A stretch of 64,000 nucleotides of DNA from Clostridium sp. OF09-36 (GTDB lineage Bacteria > Bacillota > Clostridia > Lachnospirales > Lachnospiraceae): contig NZ_QUMD01000009.1 of NCBI RefSeq assembly GCF_003481985.1, positions 1 to 64,000 of the forward strand. The letters run 5' to 3'. Position 1 is the first letter of the stretch. Each line of letters opens with the position of its first letter. The notes beneath the pieces are model-generated. The model did no database searches. It saw nothing but the letters and a program-made list of their open reading frames with translations, and was not told where the DNA came from. The position numbers were made by a program, and so were the translations under genes. Shown piece after piece: positions 36,646-45,350 of this stretch.

Positions 36646-37290
36646 ATGAATAAATTGACAAAATATACACAATTTACCAGGCCATCCAGGGAGCTGATTG
36701 AGCGTTTGCGGACGTTTACAACTCCTGAGATCTGCGATGGCGCAGGTTTGTATCATTCGATGGATTACCGGATCAAACCATGGATCGGCAGTAAAAAAAT
36801 TGTCGGACCGGCGGTGACTGTCGATGTACCGAGCGGAGAGGGAAGTATTGTTTCCGATGCGATCTTGGAACTTCAGGAAGGAGATGTGCTGGTAATTGCC
36901 GGGAAAGGTAATTGCGACTGTTCCTATTGGGGGGATCACCGGAGCATCTGTGCAGGTCTTTTAAAGGCAGAGGGTGTCGTAATTGATGGAGCTTTCCGGG
37001 ATCTGGAAGGCTGCGAGGAGTCAGGCTTTCCTGTCTATGCGAAGGGCCTTACCTGCGGTACGGCAGCCAAGAGCGGTGCGGGATCCATCAATGTTCCAGT
37101 CAGTTGTGGAGGTGTCAGTGTAAAACCGGGAGATATTGTAATCGGAGATGTCAATGGAGTCTGTGTTATTTCTCAGGAAGAAGCAGAAGACGTTATAGAG
37201 CGTGCGCTGAAAAAAATTGAAATACAGCAGTACACACTGGCTGAGATGAATCATACAGGTAAGGTTTTTACAAAAATGCTGAAAAAGTAA
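36646..37290 (+). CDS. RraA-family aldolase (HMG/CHA aldolase or oxaloacetate decarboxylase type)
   Basis: This 214-residue protein has the RraA fold. Its catalytic segment is GVVIDGAFRDLEGCEESGFP, with Arg and Asp of the DGxxRD motif, and IVGPAVTVDVPSGEG near residue 58. Enzymatic members split 4-hydroxy-4-methyl-2-oxoglutarate or 4-carboxy-4-hydroxy-2-oxoadipate into pyruvate and a keto acid, or decarboxylate oxaloacetate; RraA proper regulates RNase E. The metabolic role is preferred because of the next genes. ATG 36646 follows GAAGGGGG. It is the first gene of an operon with aconitase (28 bases on) and prpF, so it may cleave the hydration product of an aconitate-like acid. Confidence 0.88.
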   Translation: MNKLTKYTQFTRPSRELIERLRTFTTPEICDGAGLYHSMDYRIKPWIGSKKIVGPAVTVDVPSGEGSIVSDAILELQEGDVLVIAGKGNCDCSYWGDHRSICAGLLKAEGVVIDGAFRDLEGCEESGFPVYAKGLTCGTAAKSGAGSINVPVSCGGVSVKPGDIVIGDVNGVCVISQEEAEDVIERALKKIEIQQYTLAEMNHTGKVFTKMLKK

Positions 37291-37318
37291 AAAAGGAAAA
37301 GCAAAGGAGAGAATTCAC

Positions 37319-39282
37319 ATGGGGATGAACATTACAAAAAAAATTTTATCTACACATCTGGCTGCACCGTCTGATATGGTTCCGGGAGAGGAAATTCTTC
37401 TGAAAGTAGACCAGACTCTGACCCACGATATCAACGCGGTTATGACTTATCTGGCTTTTGAGCAGGTGGGCCTGGACCGGATCCGTACTGAATGCAGCGT
37501 CAGCTATCTGGATCATAACTTATTGTATCTGGACAACAAAACTCCGGATGATCATATATATTTGCAGTCCGTAGCAAAACGCTATGGTGTCCATGTATCC
37601 AGACCGGGTAATGGTATCTGCCATGCAGTTCAGGTAGCTCGGTTTGGTGCTCCGGGCAAGCTCTTAATGGGAGGCGACAGCCATACTCCCCACGGCGGTT
37701 CCATCGGTATGCTGTGTATCGGCGTCGGCGGCATGGATATCGCAACGGCAATGACGGGTGTTCCCATGCGTTTAAAGATGCCGCAGATTATCAAGGTGAA
37801 TCTGACCGGTCATTTACAGCCTGGCTGCAATGCGAAGGAAGTTATTCTGGAAATGCTGCGCCGTGTCGGCATCAAGGGCGGTCTCGGAAAGGTCTTTGAG
37901 TATGTGGGACCGGGCGCAGCCACCTTAAGCGTGTCTGAGCGTGCCAGTATCACCAACATGGGCGCGGAGATGGGAGCAACCACTTCCATTTTCCCGGCGG
38001 ACGAGCAGGTAAGAAAATTCCTGAAAGCAGAGAAGAGAGAAGAAGACTTCACAGAAATCTTACCGGATGCGGATGCGGAATACGACGGCGAGATGGAGCT
38101 GAACTTAAGCGAACTGGTTCCGTTATGTGCCTGCCCGCATCAGCCGGACAATGTCATTGCGTTAAAGGATGTGGAAAAGAAAAAAGTGCAGCAGGTATTT
38201 ATCGGAAGCTGTACCAATTCCAGCTATTCAGATATTGCAAAAGCAGCACTGGTATTCAAGGGCAGACATGTGAATGAAGATGTGAGCTGTACCTGTGCGA
38301 TCTCCTCAAAACAGATTTACAAGCTTCTGATGCGTGACGGTTATATTGATATGCTTCTCGACGCTGGTGTAAGACTTCTGGAACTGGCGTGCGGACATGT
38401 TGTGCGATTGGACAGTCACCGGCAACCAAAGGAGTTGCAGTCCGCACCTCGAACCGTAACTTTAAGGGGCGAGCAGGCAATCCGACCGCGGAAATTTATC
38501 TGGTAAGCCCGGAGAGTGCAGCGGCAACTGCAATCACTGGTACCTTTGCAAGCGCGGAGGATATTCTGGGAAGTGATCTGGCTATTCTGGCAGAAGTAAA
38601 AGAACCGGAGGAGTTCCCGGTAGATGATTCCATGATCATTGAGCCGCTTCCGGAGGAAGAAGCAAAGAAGGTCGAAATCGTGCGTGGACCGAACATCCAG
38701 CCACTTCCAATCCCGGATGCGCCAGAGCAGCATTTAAAAGCACAGATCAGCTTAAAGACTGTAGATAATATTACAACCGACGATATCACCCCGGCCAGTG
38801 CGGAGTTTTCCAGTATGCGTTCGAACATTCCGCTTATGAGCCAGTATTGCTATCATCGCTATGATCCGGAATTTGCGGCCCGCGCAAAGGCAATGGGCAA
38901 GAGCATTATTATCGGCGGAGAAAACTATGGACAGGGTTCTTCCCGTGAGCATGCAGCCATCAACCCGATGTATCTGGGCGTCAAGATGGTAATTGCAAAG
39001 AGTATTGCGCGCATCCATAAAGGCAACCTGATCAATCATGGCATTATTCCGATGGTATTTGCAGACCCGGCAGATTACGACAAATTGGACCAGCTGGATG
39101 AACTGGAAGTGGATGGTCTGCTGGATCAGATGAAAACAAGAGAAGTGACGATCAAGGATCTGACAAAGGGAAATTCCTTTAAGGCAAAACTGGAATTGTC
39201 TGACAATGAACTGGAGGTTATTCTTTCCGGAGGTCAGCTGCGTCACCTGCAGAAGCAGTTAAAAGAAATGGAGGAGAAATAA
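37319..39282 (+). CDS. Aconitate hydratase, Aquifex type, second copy, one apparent frameshift
   Basis: The restored product is about 654 residues, with the same motifs as the copy at 9625: GGDSHTPHGGSIGMLCIG, IGSCTNSSYSDIAK, the cluster pair of ACGPCC and the swivel motif YGQGSSREHAAINPM. A single C is missing at 38396, where GGACATG replaces GGACCATG; this splits the CGPCC motif. The two copies are very similar in protein sequence but diverged at silent sites, so duplication is not recent. ATG 37319 follows AAAGGAGAG. It lies between RraA and prpF, with two bases to the prpF start. It probably interconverts aconitate and isocitrate or a homologous pair; the duplication could allow different substrates. 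Confidence 0.87.
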
Positions 39283-39283
39283 T

Positions 39284-40423
39284 ATGAGAACGTTTAAGAC
39301 AGTATTTATGCGTGGCGGTACCAGCAAGGGTTGTATGTTTCATAAAGAAGATCTTCCTGAAAACCGGGACGAGTGGGACAGCATTTTCCTTCAGGCAATG
39401 GGAAATCCGGATCCAAAGCAGATTGATGGCATGGGCGGCACGGTTTCTTCCAATAATAAAATTGTCATTGTCTGGAAAAGTGAAGAACCAGGCATTGATG
39501 TAGAGTATCTGGTTGGTCAGGTCATTGTTGGCAAGAATCAGGTGGATTATAAATCAAACTGCGGCAACATGACTGCTGCTGTAGGACCGTTTGCAGTGGA
39601 AGAAGGAATGGTGGCAATTACAGAGCCAGTTACCACGGTTCATATGTTAAACCGCAATACGGACAAATACATCGATGTGACGGTTCCGATCGATCCAGAG
39701 ACAAAGACCTTTGCACAGGAGGGAAATTGTGCGATTGCCGGTGTAGATGGAACAGCTGCGGAGCTGAACGTGAAGTTTTTAAATCCGGCAGGTGCAAAAA
39801 CCGGTAAGCTGCTTCCGACCGGAACTTGTGTGGAAACATTAGATATTCCTGGGTTTGGTCAAATCGAGGCAACGATTTTGGATGTATCCAATCCAATGGT
39901 TCTGGTAAAGGCGGAAGATATCGGTATGACAGGAACAGAACTTCCGGAAGAAGTGAATGGAAATAAAGAGGTATCTGATCTGTTAGAGAAGATCCGTGGT
40001 GTTGCGTGCTGCAAAATGGGATTTGCAAAGGATTTAAAAGATGCTACAGAAAACAGCCCGGCGGTACCGAAGGTTGGATTTGTGACTGTTCCGAAATCCT
40101 ACACTGATATTTCCGGAGCAGAGGTTCATGCAGAAGATATGGATGTATGTGCAAGAGTAATTTCCGTATTTAAGTGCCATAAAGCGTGTCCTTTGACTTC
40201 TGCAAGCGCAATCAGTGTAGCAGCAGCGATGAAGGGCTCTGTGGTAGAAAAGCTACTCCGCAGCGTTGGCAATGCAGAAAGTGTACGCATTGGTCATCCG
40301 AGTGGAATTATGACCATGGTTCCGGAACTGAAAGAGGAAAATGGAGAACTGAAATTGCCGAGTGTAGGTGTTCAGAGAACTGCACGTCGTATTATGGATG
40401 GAACTCTGTATATCCGAAAATAG
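39284..40423 (+). CDS. prpF: PrpF-family isomerase, second copy
   Basis: This 379-residue PrpF/DUF453-family protein has VFMRGGTSKGCMF, QIDGMGGTVSSNNK (Lys) and SNCGNMTAAVGPF (Cys), and ends in GVQRTARRIMDGTLYIRK. It is clearly homologous to the copy at 24954, though many positions differ. It starts at ATG 39284 one base after the aconitase stop, with GGAGGAG inside the aconitase end, so translation is coupled. In this operon it would convert a trans acid (for example trans-aconitate) to the cis form for the aconitase or hydratase. That reaction is inferred from family and order. A terminator follows. Confidence 0.92.
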   Translation: MRTFKTVFMRGGTSKGCMFHKEDLPENRDEWDSIFLQAMGNPDPKQIDGMGGTVSSNNKIVIVWKSEEPGIDVEYLVGQVIVGKNQVDYKSNCGNMTAAVGPFAVEEGMVAITEPVTTVHMLNRNTDKYIDVTVPIDPETKTFAQEGNCAIAGVDGTAAELNVKFLNPAGAKTGKLLPTGTCVETLDIPGFGQIEATILDVSNPMVLVKAEDIGMTGTELPEEVNGNKEVSDLLEKIRGVACCKMGFAKDLKDATENSPAVPKVGFVTVPKSYTDISGAEVHAEDMDVCARVISVFKCHKACPLTSASAISVAAAMKGSVVEKLLRSVGNAESVRIGHPSGIMTMVPELKEENGELKLPSVGVQRTARRIMDGTLYIRK

Positions 40424-40453
40424 AAATTGTTAGCTTTTCCAGATAAATGAAAA

Positions 40454-40494
40454 TGCCGCAAAGTGTGCAAAATAGCATTTTGCGGCAGTTTTTT
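40454..40494 (+). terminator. Terminator between prpF and the second hydratase
   Basis: TGCCGCAAA (40454-40462) pairs with TTTGCGGCA (40479-40487), followed by six Ts. It would separate or attenuate hydratase expression. Confidence 0.85.
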
Positions 40495-40518
40495 AACCAA
40501 AAATCGGAGGATGAGGAA

Positions 40519-42792
40519 ATGGTAACTTTAATAAATCAAGGAGTTGTGCTTTCTGCTGATGGCAGTTTTGCTGCAACAGAAGATGCAGCATTGCAGGCCG
40601 AAGGAAAAACGAAGACGATGGCTTACCAGGTATTAAAATCACATAATCACAGTGATAATATGGATCAGCTTCAATTGAAGTTTGATGCATTGGTATCGCC
40701 GGATAACAACTATGTAAACATTCTGCAGACAGCAAGAGCAAGCGGGATTAAAAAGTTCCCAGTGCCGTATGTATTATCAAACTGTCACCACACCCTCTGT
40801 GCGGTGGGCGGAACGATCAATGAGGATGATCATGTATTCGGCCTTGGAAACGCGAAAAAATATGGCGGTATTTTTGTCCCACCATACCGCGCAGTCCTTC
40901 ATCAGTACATGCGTGAGATGATGGCAGGCGGCGGCAGAATGATCCTTGGCTCGGACAGCCATTCCCGCTATGGTGCACTTGGCACAATGGGAATTGGAGA
41001 GGGCGGCGGTGAAGTAGCGAAACAACTGCTTGGCCGTACTTATGATATTGCTTATCCGCCGGTTCTGGCTGTGAAGCTGACCGGAACACCAAGACCTGGT
41101 GTGGGACCGCAGGATGTGGCCCTGGCACTGATCGTGGCAACCTTCCAGAACAACTTTAATAAAAATAAGGTATTGGAGTTTGTCGGAGACGGGGTATTGA
41201 ATCTGAGCATGGAATACCGAATGGGAATTGATGTCATGACAACCGAGAGCGCAGCACTTTCCAGTATCTGGTGTACTGATGAAAAGACGGAAGAATTTCT
41301 GACAGGTCATGGACGCGGCGACGCTTACCGCAAAATGCAGCCGGAGACAGGGGCGTACTATGATGGACTGATCGAGATTGATCTTTCCAGTGTAGAATGT
41401 ATGATTGCGCTGCCCTTCCATCCAAGCAATGCCATGCCAATCCGCGAGTTTAAAGAGCGGATGCCGGAGATCATCCAGGCGGTGGAAGAGGCAGGTAATA
41501 CGATCAAAGGAAATCACGGTGAGCCCTTCTCCATTCAGTCTCATATGAGGAATGGCGAGTTTTATGTCGATCAGGCCCTGGTCAGCGGATGCAGCGGCGC
41601 TCTGTTTGAAAATATTGTGGCTATGGCGGATATTTTAAAGGGTTATGGCATTCCGGGAAGTGGTTTAAATCTGGGTATCAACCCGGCCAGCCTTCCTGTT
41701 ATGGCAGATCTGATGGAGCAGGGCATTGCCGGAGAACTGGCAGTCAGCGGCGCAACGCTGCGTCCGTGCATCTGCGGTCCGTGTTTTGGCGTGACGGATG
41801 TTCCGGCCAACAATCAGGTCAGCATCCGGCATATGACGAGAAACTACCCGAACCGCGAGGGTTCCAAACCGGGACAGGGGCAGATGGCCTGTGCCTGCCT
41901 GATGGATGCCCGTTCCATCGCGGCTACCGTGCGAAATGGCGGTAAACTGACGGCAGCAACCGAGCTGGATATAGAATACAGGACTCTGAAGCACCATTTC
42001 GATGCAAAAATATATGAGAATCAGGTATTTAACAATTTCGAAAAGGGTGACGATACCGTAGAACTGACGATGGGGCCAAATATCGCAGACTGGCCGAAGA
42101 TGCAGCCATTGACAAAGCATTTACTGTTAAAGACAGCAGGCTCTTATCATGGTTCGCTTACTACCGATGAACTGCTTCCGTCCGGTGAGGCGTCGTCGTT
42201 CCGGTCAAATCCGGAAAAAATTTCGGAATATACCATGATCAGCCGTGATCCGGATTATGTAGGGCGTGCGAAAAAAATCCGGTCACTGGAAACAAAGCGG
42301 AGAGAACAGTTTGCAAGCGGACAGGCACGCTCAGTGCAGACAGGAGATGTGGAATTTGATGCTCTACTTGGAAAACTCACAAAAACACTCGGCTGCCCAG
42401 CTTCGGACATTACCTTTGGAAGCCTGATGGTCAGCGACAAGATTGGAGATGGATCTTCCAGAGAACAGGCGGCAAGCTGTCAGAAGGTTTTGGGCGGATT
42501 TGCGAATCTGGCAAATGAATACGCAACCAAGCGCTACCGTTCCAATCTGATCAACTGGGGACTTCTTCCTCTGCGAACAGAAGAAAAGCTGGAAATCCCG
42601 GTTGGAAGCTATCTGCTTGTCCGGGAGGTTGAACAGGTCATTTCGGAATGCAAAAATCCGGTGAAGGTGCAGCTATTGGATGCAGTAACCGGCGATGTGA
42701 AAAAAGAAATTTTCTGTACATTAGACACTTTAACAGAGGATGAGAGAAAAATTTTGTTATCCGGTTGTCTGATCAATTATTACCGAAGCTAA
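40519..42792 (+). CDS. Aconitase-superfamily hydratase, second copy (757 aa)
   Basis: This complete paralogue of the hydratase at 5977 has Cys358 (SGCSGALFENI) and Cys419/Cys422 (CGPCFGVTDVPANNQ) as cluster ligands, plus an extra Cys417 just before (CICGPC). The C-terminal domain carries GDGSSREQAASCQKVLGGF. ATG 40519 follows GGAGGATGAGGA; the 24-codon upstream extension crosses the terminator and is rejected. It lies after prpF and before a LysR gene, exactly as a hydratase remnant follows prpF at 26193. The substrate is probably an aconitate-type unsaturated acid; whether it differs from that of the Aquifex-type aconitase is unknown. Confidence 0.88.
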   Translation: MVTLINQGVVLSADGSFAATEDAALQAEGKTKTMAYQVLKSHNHSDNMDQLQLKFDALVSPDNNYVNILQTARASGIKKFPVPYVLSNCHHTLCAVGGTINEDDHVFGLGNAKKYGGIFVPPYRAVLHQYMREMMAGGGRMILGSDSHSRYGALGTMGIGEGGGEVAKQLLGRTYDIAYPPVLAVKLTGTPRPGVGPQDVALALIVATFQNNFNKNKVLEFVGDGVLNLSMEYRMGIDVMTTESAALSSIWCTDEKTEEFLTGHGRGDAYRKMQPETGAYYDGLIEIDLSSVECMIALPFHPSNAMPIREFKERMPEIIQAVEEAGNTIKGNHGEPFSIQSHMRNGEFYVDQALVSGCSGALFENIVAMADILKGYGIPGSGLNLGINPASLPVMADLMEQGIAGELAVSGATLRPCICGPCFGVTDVPANNQVSIRHMTRNYPNREGSKPGQGQMACACLMDARSIAATVRNGGKLTAATELDIEYRTLKHHFDAKIYENQVFNNFEKGDDTVELTMGPNIADWPKMQPLTKHLLLKTAGSYHGSLTTDELLPSGEASSFRSNPEKISEYTMISRDPDYVGRAKKIRSLETKRREQFASGQARSVQTGDVEFDALLGKLTKTLGCPASDITFGSLMVSDKIGDGSSREQAASCQKVLGGFANLANEYATKRYRSNLINWGLLPLRTEEKLEIPVGSYLLVREVEQVISECKNPVKVQLLDAVTGDVKKEIFCTLDTLTEDERKILLSGCLINYYRS

Positions 42793-42874
42793 GCAAACAT
42801 TGCGAAAATCTAAAAAAACAGATATAATAAAGCCGATAAGACAGGGAAGAACCTTATACATCAGGAGGAATTGT

Positions 42875-43818
42875 ATGGATTTTCGCGAAATGCTCTATAT
42901 CACAACGGTTGCGGATTGCCGCAGTATCACGGCTGCGGCACGCAAACTTTATATATCACAGCCCTCCTTGAGCCATATTGTTTCTAAGGTAGAGCAGGAT
43001 GTTGGCGTGAAATTATTCGATCGTGGAACTTCACCTCTTACGATCACATATGCTGGAGAGAAATATGTGGAGACAGCAAGAAAGATTCTGCTCATGAGTG
43101 ATAATCTGCGAAAGGAATTGATCGATGCAGGACTTGGAGAAAAAGGCCGCATTAATTTTGGTATGCCAACCGAACGGGCTGGTATATGCTTCCGGCAGTG
43201 ATCCCGGAATTTAAGAAGCAGTATCCTGGAATTGAATTGCAGGTGATGGAGGCAAAGTCCGATGAACTTCTTAAGGCAATTCTGCGGGATGATATCAGCT
43301 TTTACGTAATTCCACGCAGCCAGGGAGAACTTCCGGTTGGATTGAAAGCAGAATCTATTTATCGGGAGCAGCTTCTGCTGGTGGCGGAAGAAAGCATGCT
43401 TACAGAAGATATGTTTCTTGATGAGTCGAGTGTCTTGAATATGACAGAAGGTAAGAGGAAAAACAGGTGCGTGAATCTGAGCAAGATGGCAAATCTTCCA
43501 TTTGTTATGCTTAAAAAAGGCCATGCGATTCGTAAAAAGACAGATCTTGTGTTGCGGCAATATGGCATCGATCCCAAGATTATGATAGAACTATCCAGCT
43601 GTATTTCAGCTGTTCAATTGGCTGCAGCGGGATTGGGCGTGGCAATTGTTCCGCAACGGGCAATAGATGCACTTGGCGGAATGGAGCGTTTCAATTGTTA
43701 TGATTTTTCAGTGACACCGGAATTTTGGAGTGTCAACGCAGTGTATAAGGAGGATATGTATCTCGGGCGGGCAGAGCGTTTTCTGATCGATCTGATGAAA
43801 CAAAAATTCAATTTGTAA
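42875..43818 (+). CDS. LysR-family transcriptional regulator, apparent frameshift
   Basis: The restored product is about 314 residues with an N-terminal winged HTH (MDFREMLYITTVADCRSITA, AARKLYISQPSLSHIVSKVE) and an effector domain ending in VNAVYKEDMYLGRAERF. One G of an expected GGG is missing at 43181-43182, so AGYMLP is broken between the two domains. If real, only a 109-residue HTH fragment would be made. ATG 42875 follows TCAGGAGGAA. It neighbours the hydratase and convergently faces the NADP-isocitrate dehydrogenase. It resembles the LysR at 8574, which also lies next to a hydratase, suggesting a common origin of the two blocks. Confidence 0.85.
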
Positions 43819-43832
43819 GATGATCTGAATGG

Positions 43833-43870
43833 AACAGGAGGCTAATTATTTCTTTGATTAGCCTCCTGTT
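43833..43870. terminator. Bidirectional terminator between LysR and isocitrate dehydrogenase
   Basis: AACAGGAGGCTAAT (43833-43846) and ATTAGCCTCCTGTT (43857-43870) pair perfectly over 14 bp. Confidence 0.9.
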
Positions 43871-43891
43871 TGATTGTAATTCGATATTTTG

Positions 43892-45103
43892 TTATTTGTA
43901 CAGTGCCATAAGCCGTTCCTGAACGGTTGCAATGAACACAAGTCCGGTTACAATCCGTGGATTTTTGATCGTTGTGACATTTTTTAAGTCTGCGGTCATA
44001 ATACCGTCTTCGACGGTCTCTATTGCAGTTGCTTTTAACTGGCGGCCAAAGTTTTCCAGCTCTTTGTTTTGGTCCAGTTCTCCGCGTTTTTCCAGAGCAC
44101 TGGCCCAGGCCATAATGATTGCAAGCGGATTCGTGGAGGCTACTCCGCCTTCCAGATAGCGGTAGTAATGGCGGCGTACGGTTCCGTGAGCGGCTTCATA
44201 CTCGTATTTGCCATTTGGGGATACCAGAACGGAAGTCATCATTGCGGCAGAACCATAGGCAGTTGCAAGCATATCACTCATGACATCGCCATCGTAGTTC
44301 TGGCACGCCCATACATAGCCGCCTTGATTTTTAACGGCACGGGATATTGCGTCATCGATTAGGCAGTATTGATATGTGATTCCGGCTTTCTCAAAGGCTT
44401 CCATAAATTCGCTCATAAAGACGTCTTTGAAGATTTCGCGGAAGTTCCGGTCATAAACTTTGGAAATGGTGTCTTTTGCAGAAAAAATTAGATCCTGTTT
44501 GACATCCAGCGCGTAAGTCATGCAGCAGCGCGCAAAGCTGCGAATGGATGCGTCAAGATTGTGGATACCCTGTGCAATGCCCGGAGAGGTAAAGTTATGG
44601 ATCAGTTCTCTGGTTTCAGTTCCGTCTTCAGCAGTAAAGACCAGTTCACATTTGCCGGGCTGGTCGATTTTCATTTCAGAAGCGCGGTAAAGATCGCCAT
44701 ACGCATGACGGGCCAGGGTGATTGGCTTCGTCCAGGTCTTGATATACGGTTCAATGCCTTTAATCAGGATTGGGGCGCGAAATACGGTACCATCCATAAT
44801 GGAACGAATGGTTGCATTTGGGCTTTTCCACATTTTCTTTAACTGATATTCCTGCATACGCTCCAGGTTTGGTGTGATGGTGGCACACTTCACGGAAACA
44901 CCGTATTTGTTAGCAGCGTTGGCGGAGTCCACAGTAACCTGGTCGTCGGTACGGTCACGGTTGCGGATACTGAGATCGTAGTAATCGACCATGAGATCTA
45001 CAAAAGGAAGAACCAGCTTCTCTCTGGTTTCTTTCCAAAGAATTGCGGCCATTTCATCGCCATCCATTTCGACAAGCGGTGTGGTCATTTTGATTTTTTC
45101 CAT
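43892..45103 (-). CDS. icd: NADP-dependent isocitrate dehydrogenase (eukaryote-like type)
   Basis: This 403-residue cytoplasmic enzyme converts isocitrate to 2-oxoglutarate. It belongs to the type close to eukaryotic IDH1/IDH2, as seen in MTTPLVEMDGDEMA, TPNLERMQEYQLKKMWKSPN, FRAPILIKGI and AAHGTVRRHYYRY. The Arg-His of that last motif corresponds to residues binding the NADP 2'-phosphate in IDH1. The metal-binding aspartates of LIDDAISRAV and NYDGDVMSDM are present. The start is ATG 45103 with GGGAGG about 12 bases upstream; ATG 45088 is a possible later start. It is single-gene and convergent with the LysR gene. A differently built isocitrate dehydrogenase-like enzyme lies at 16243. Confidence 0.95.
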   Translation of the reverse strand: MEKIKMTTPLVEMDGDEMAAILWKETREKLVLPFVDLMVDYYDLSIRNRDRTDDQVTVDSANAANKYGVSVKCATITPNLERMQEYQLKKMWKSPNATIRSIMDGTVFRAPILIKGIEPYIKTWTKPITLARHAYGDLYRASEMKIDQPGKCELVFTAEDGTETRELIHNFTSPGIAQGIHNLDASIRSFARCCMTYALDVKQDLIFSAKDTISKVYDRNFREIFKDVFMSEFMEAFEKAGITYQYCLIDDAISRAVKNQGGYVWACQNYDGDVMSDMLATAYGSAAMMTSVLVSPNGKYEYEAAHGTVRRHYYRYLEGGVASTNPLAIIMAWASALEKRGELDQNKELENFGRQLKATAIETVEDGIMTADLKNVTTIKNPRIVTGLVFIATVQERLMALYK

Positions 45104-45192
45104 AGAACATGATGCCTCCCTATTATATTCTTGCGTGTAACGTTTTTTTGATGCATGTTACTGCATGATTCTCCTCTAGTTTACCACAACTA

Positions 45193-45221
45193 GTTACTTT
45201 TGGAAATCCGCATTGTATACT
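45193..45221 (+). promoter_or_regulatory. Leftover promoter in front of the transaminase remnant
   Basis: GTTACT (45193-45198), 17 bases, TATACT (45216-45221). The region matches closely the promoter of the intact dat gene at 46647-46675. Confidence 0.6.
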
Positions 45222-45250
45222 TAATGTCAAATTGAAAATAAGAAAAAACA

Positions 45251-45322
45251 ATGGAGAAAATGAAAAATCTGGCATATTATAATGGAAAGATTACCAAATA
45301 TTTAAGCAAAATTGGAAAATAA
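45251..45322 (+). pseudogene. Internally deleted remnant of a dat (aminotransferase IV) gene
   Basis: A 23-codon frame reads MEKMKNLAYYNGKIT and then KYLSKIGK and a stop. The first 15 residues match the start of the intact transaminase (MDKMKDLAYYNGKIT), and the last eight match its end (KYLSEIGK). About 257 codons between them are missing. The upstream promoter region is also conserved. This is a scar of a second dat gene that lost its interior in frame; it is unlikely to have a function. Confidence 0.85.
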
Positions 45323-45325
45323 TAA

Positions 45326-45350
45326 GTAAAAAGACGGGCAAGGCCGTCTT
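45326..45350 (-). terminator. Terminator of the minus-strand LysR gene
   Basis: AAGACGG (45331-45337) pairs with CCGTCTT (45344-45350), followed on the minus strand by a T-run. Confidence 0.8.

Noticed and set aside
36646..40423. Gallate/protocatechuate 4,5-cleavage pathway (RraA-type aldolase, GalD-like PrpF)
   Set aside because: No ring-cleaving dioxygenase or aromatic gene is present, and the aconitases and isocitrate dehydrogenase fit tricarboxylate use better.
40777..41544. Long minus-strand open frame opposite the second hydratase
   Set aside because: It is a shadow of a conserved plus-strand gene, with no ribosome site or recognisable domain.
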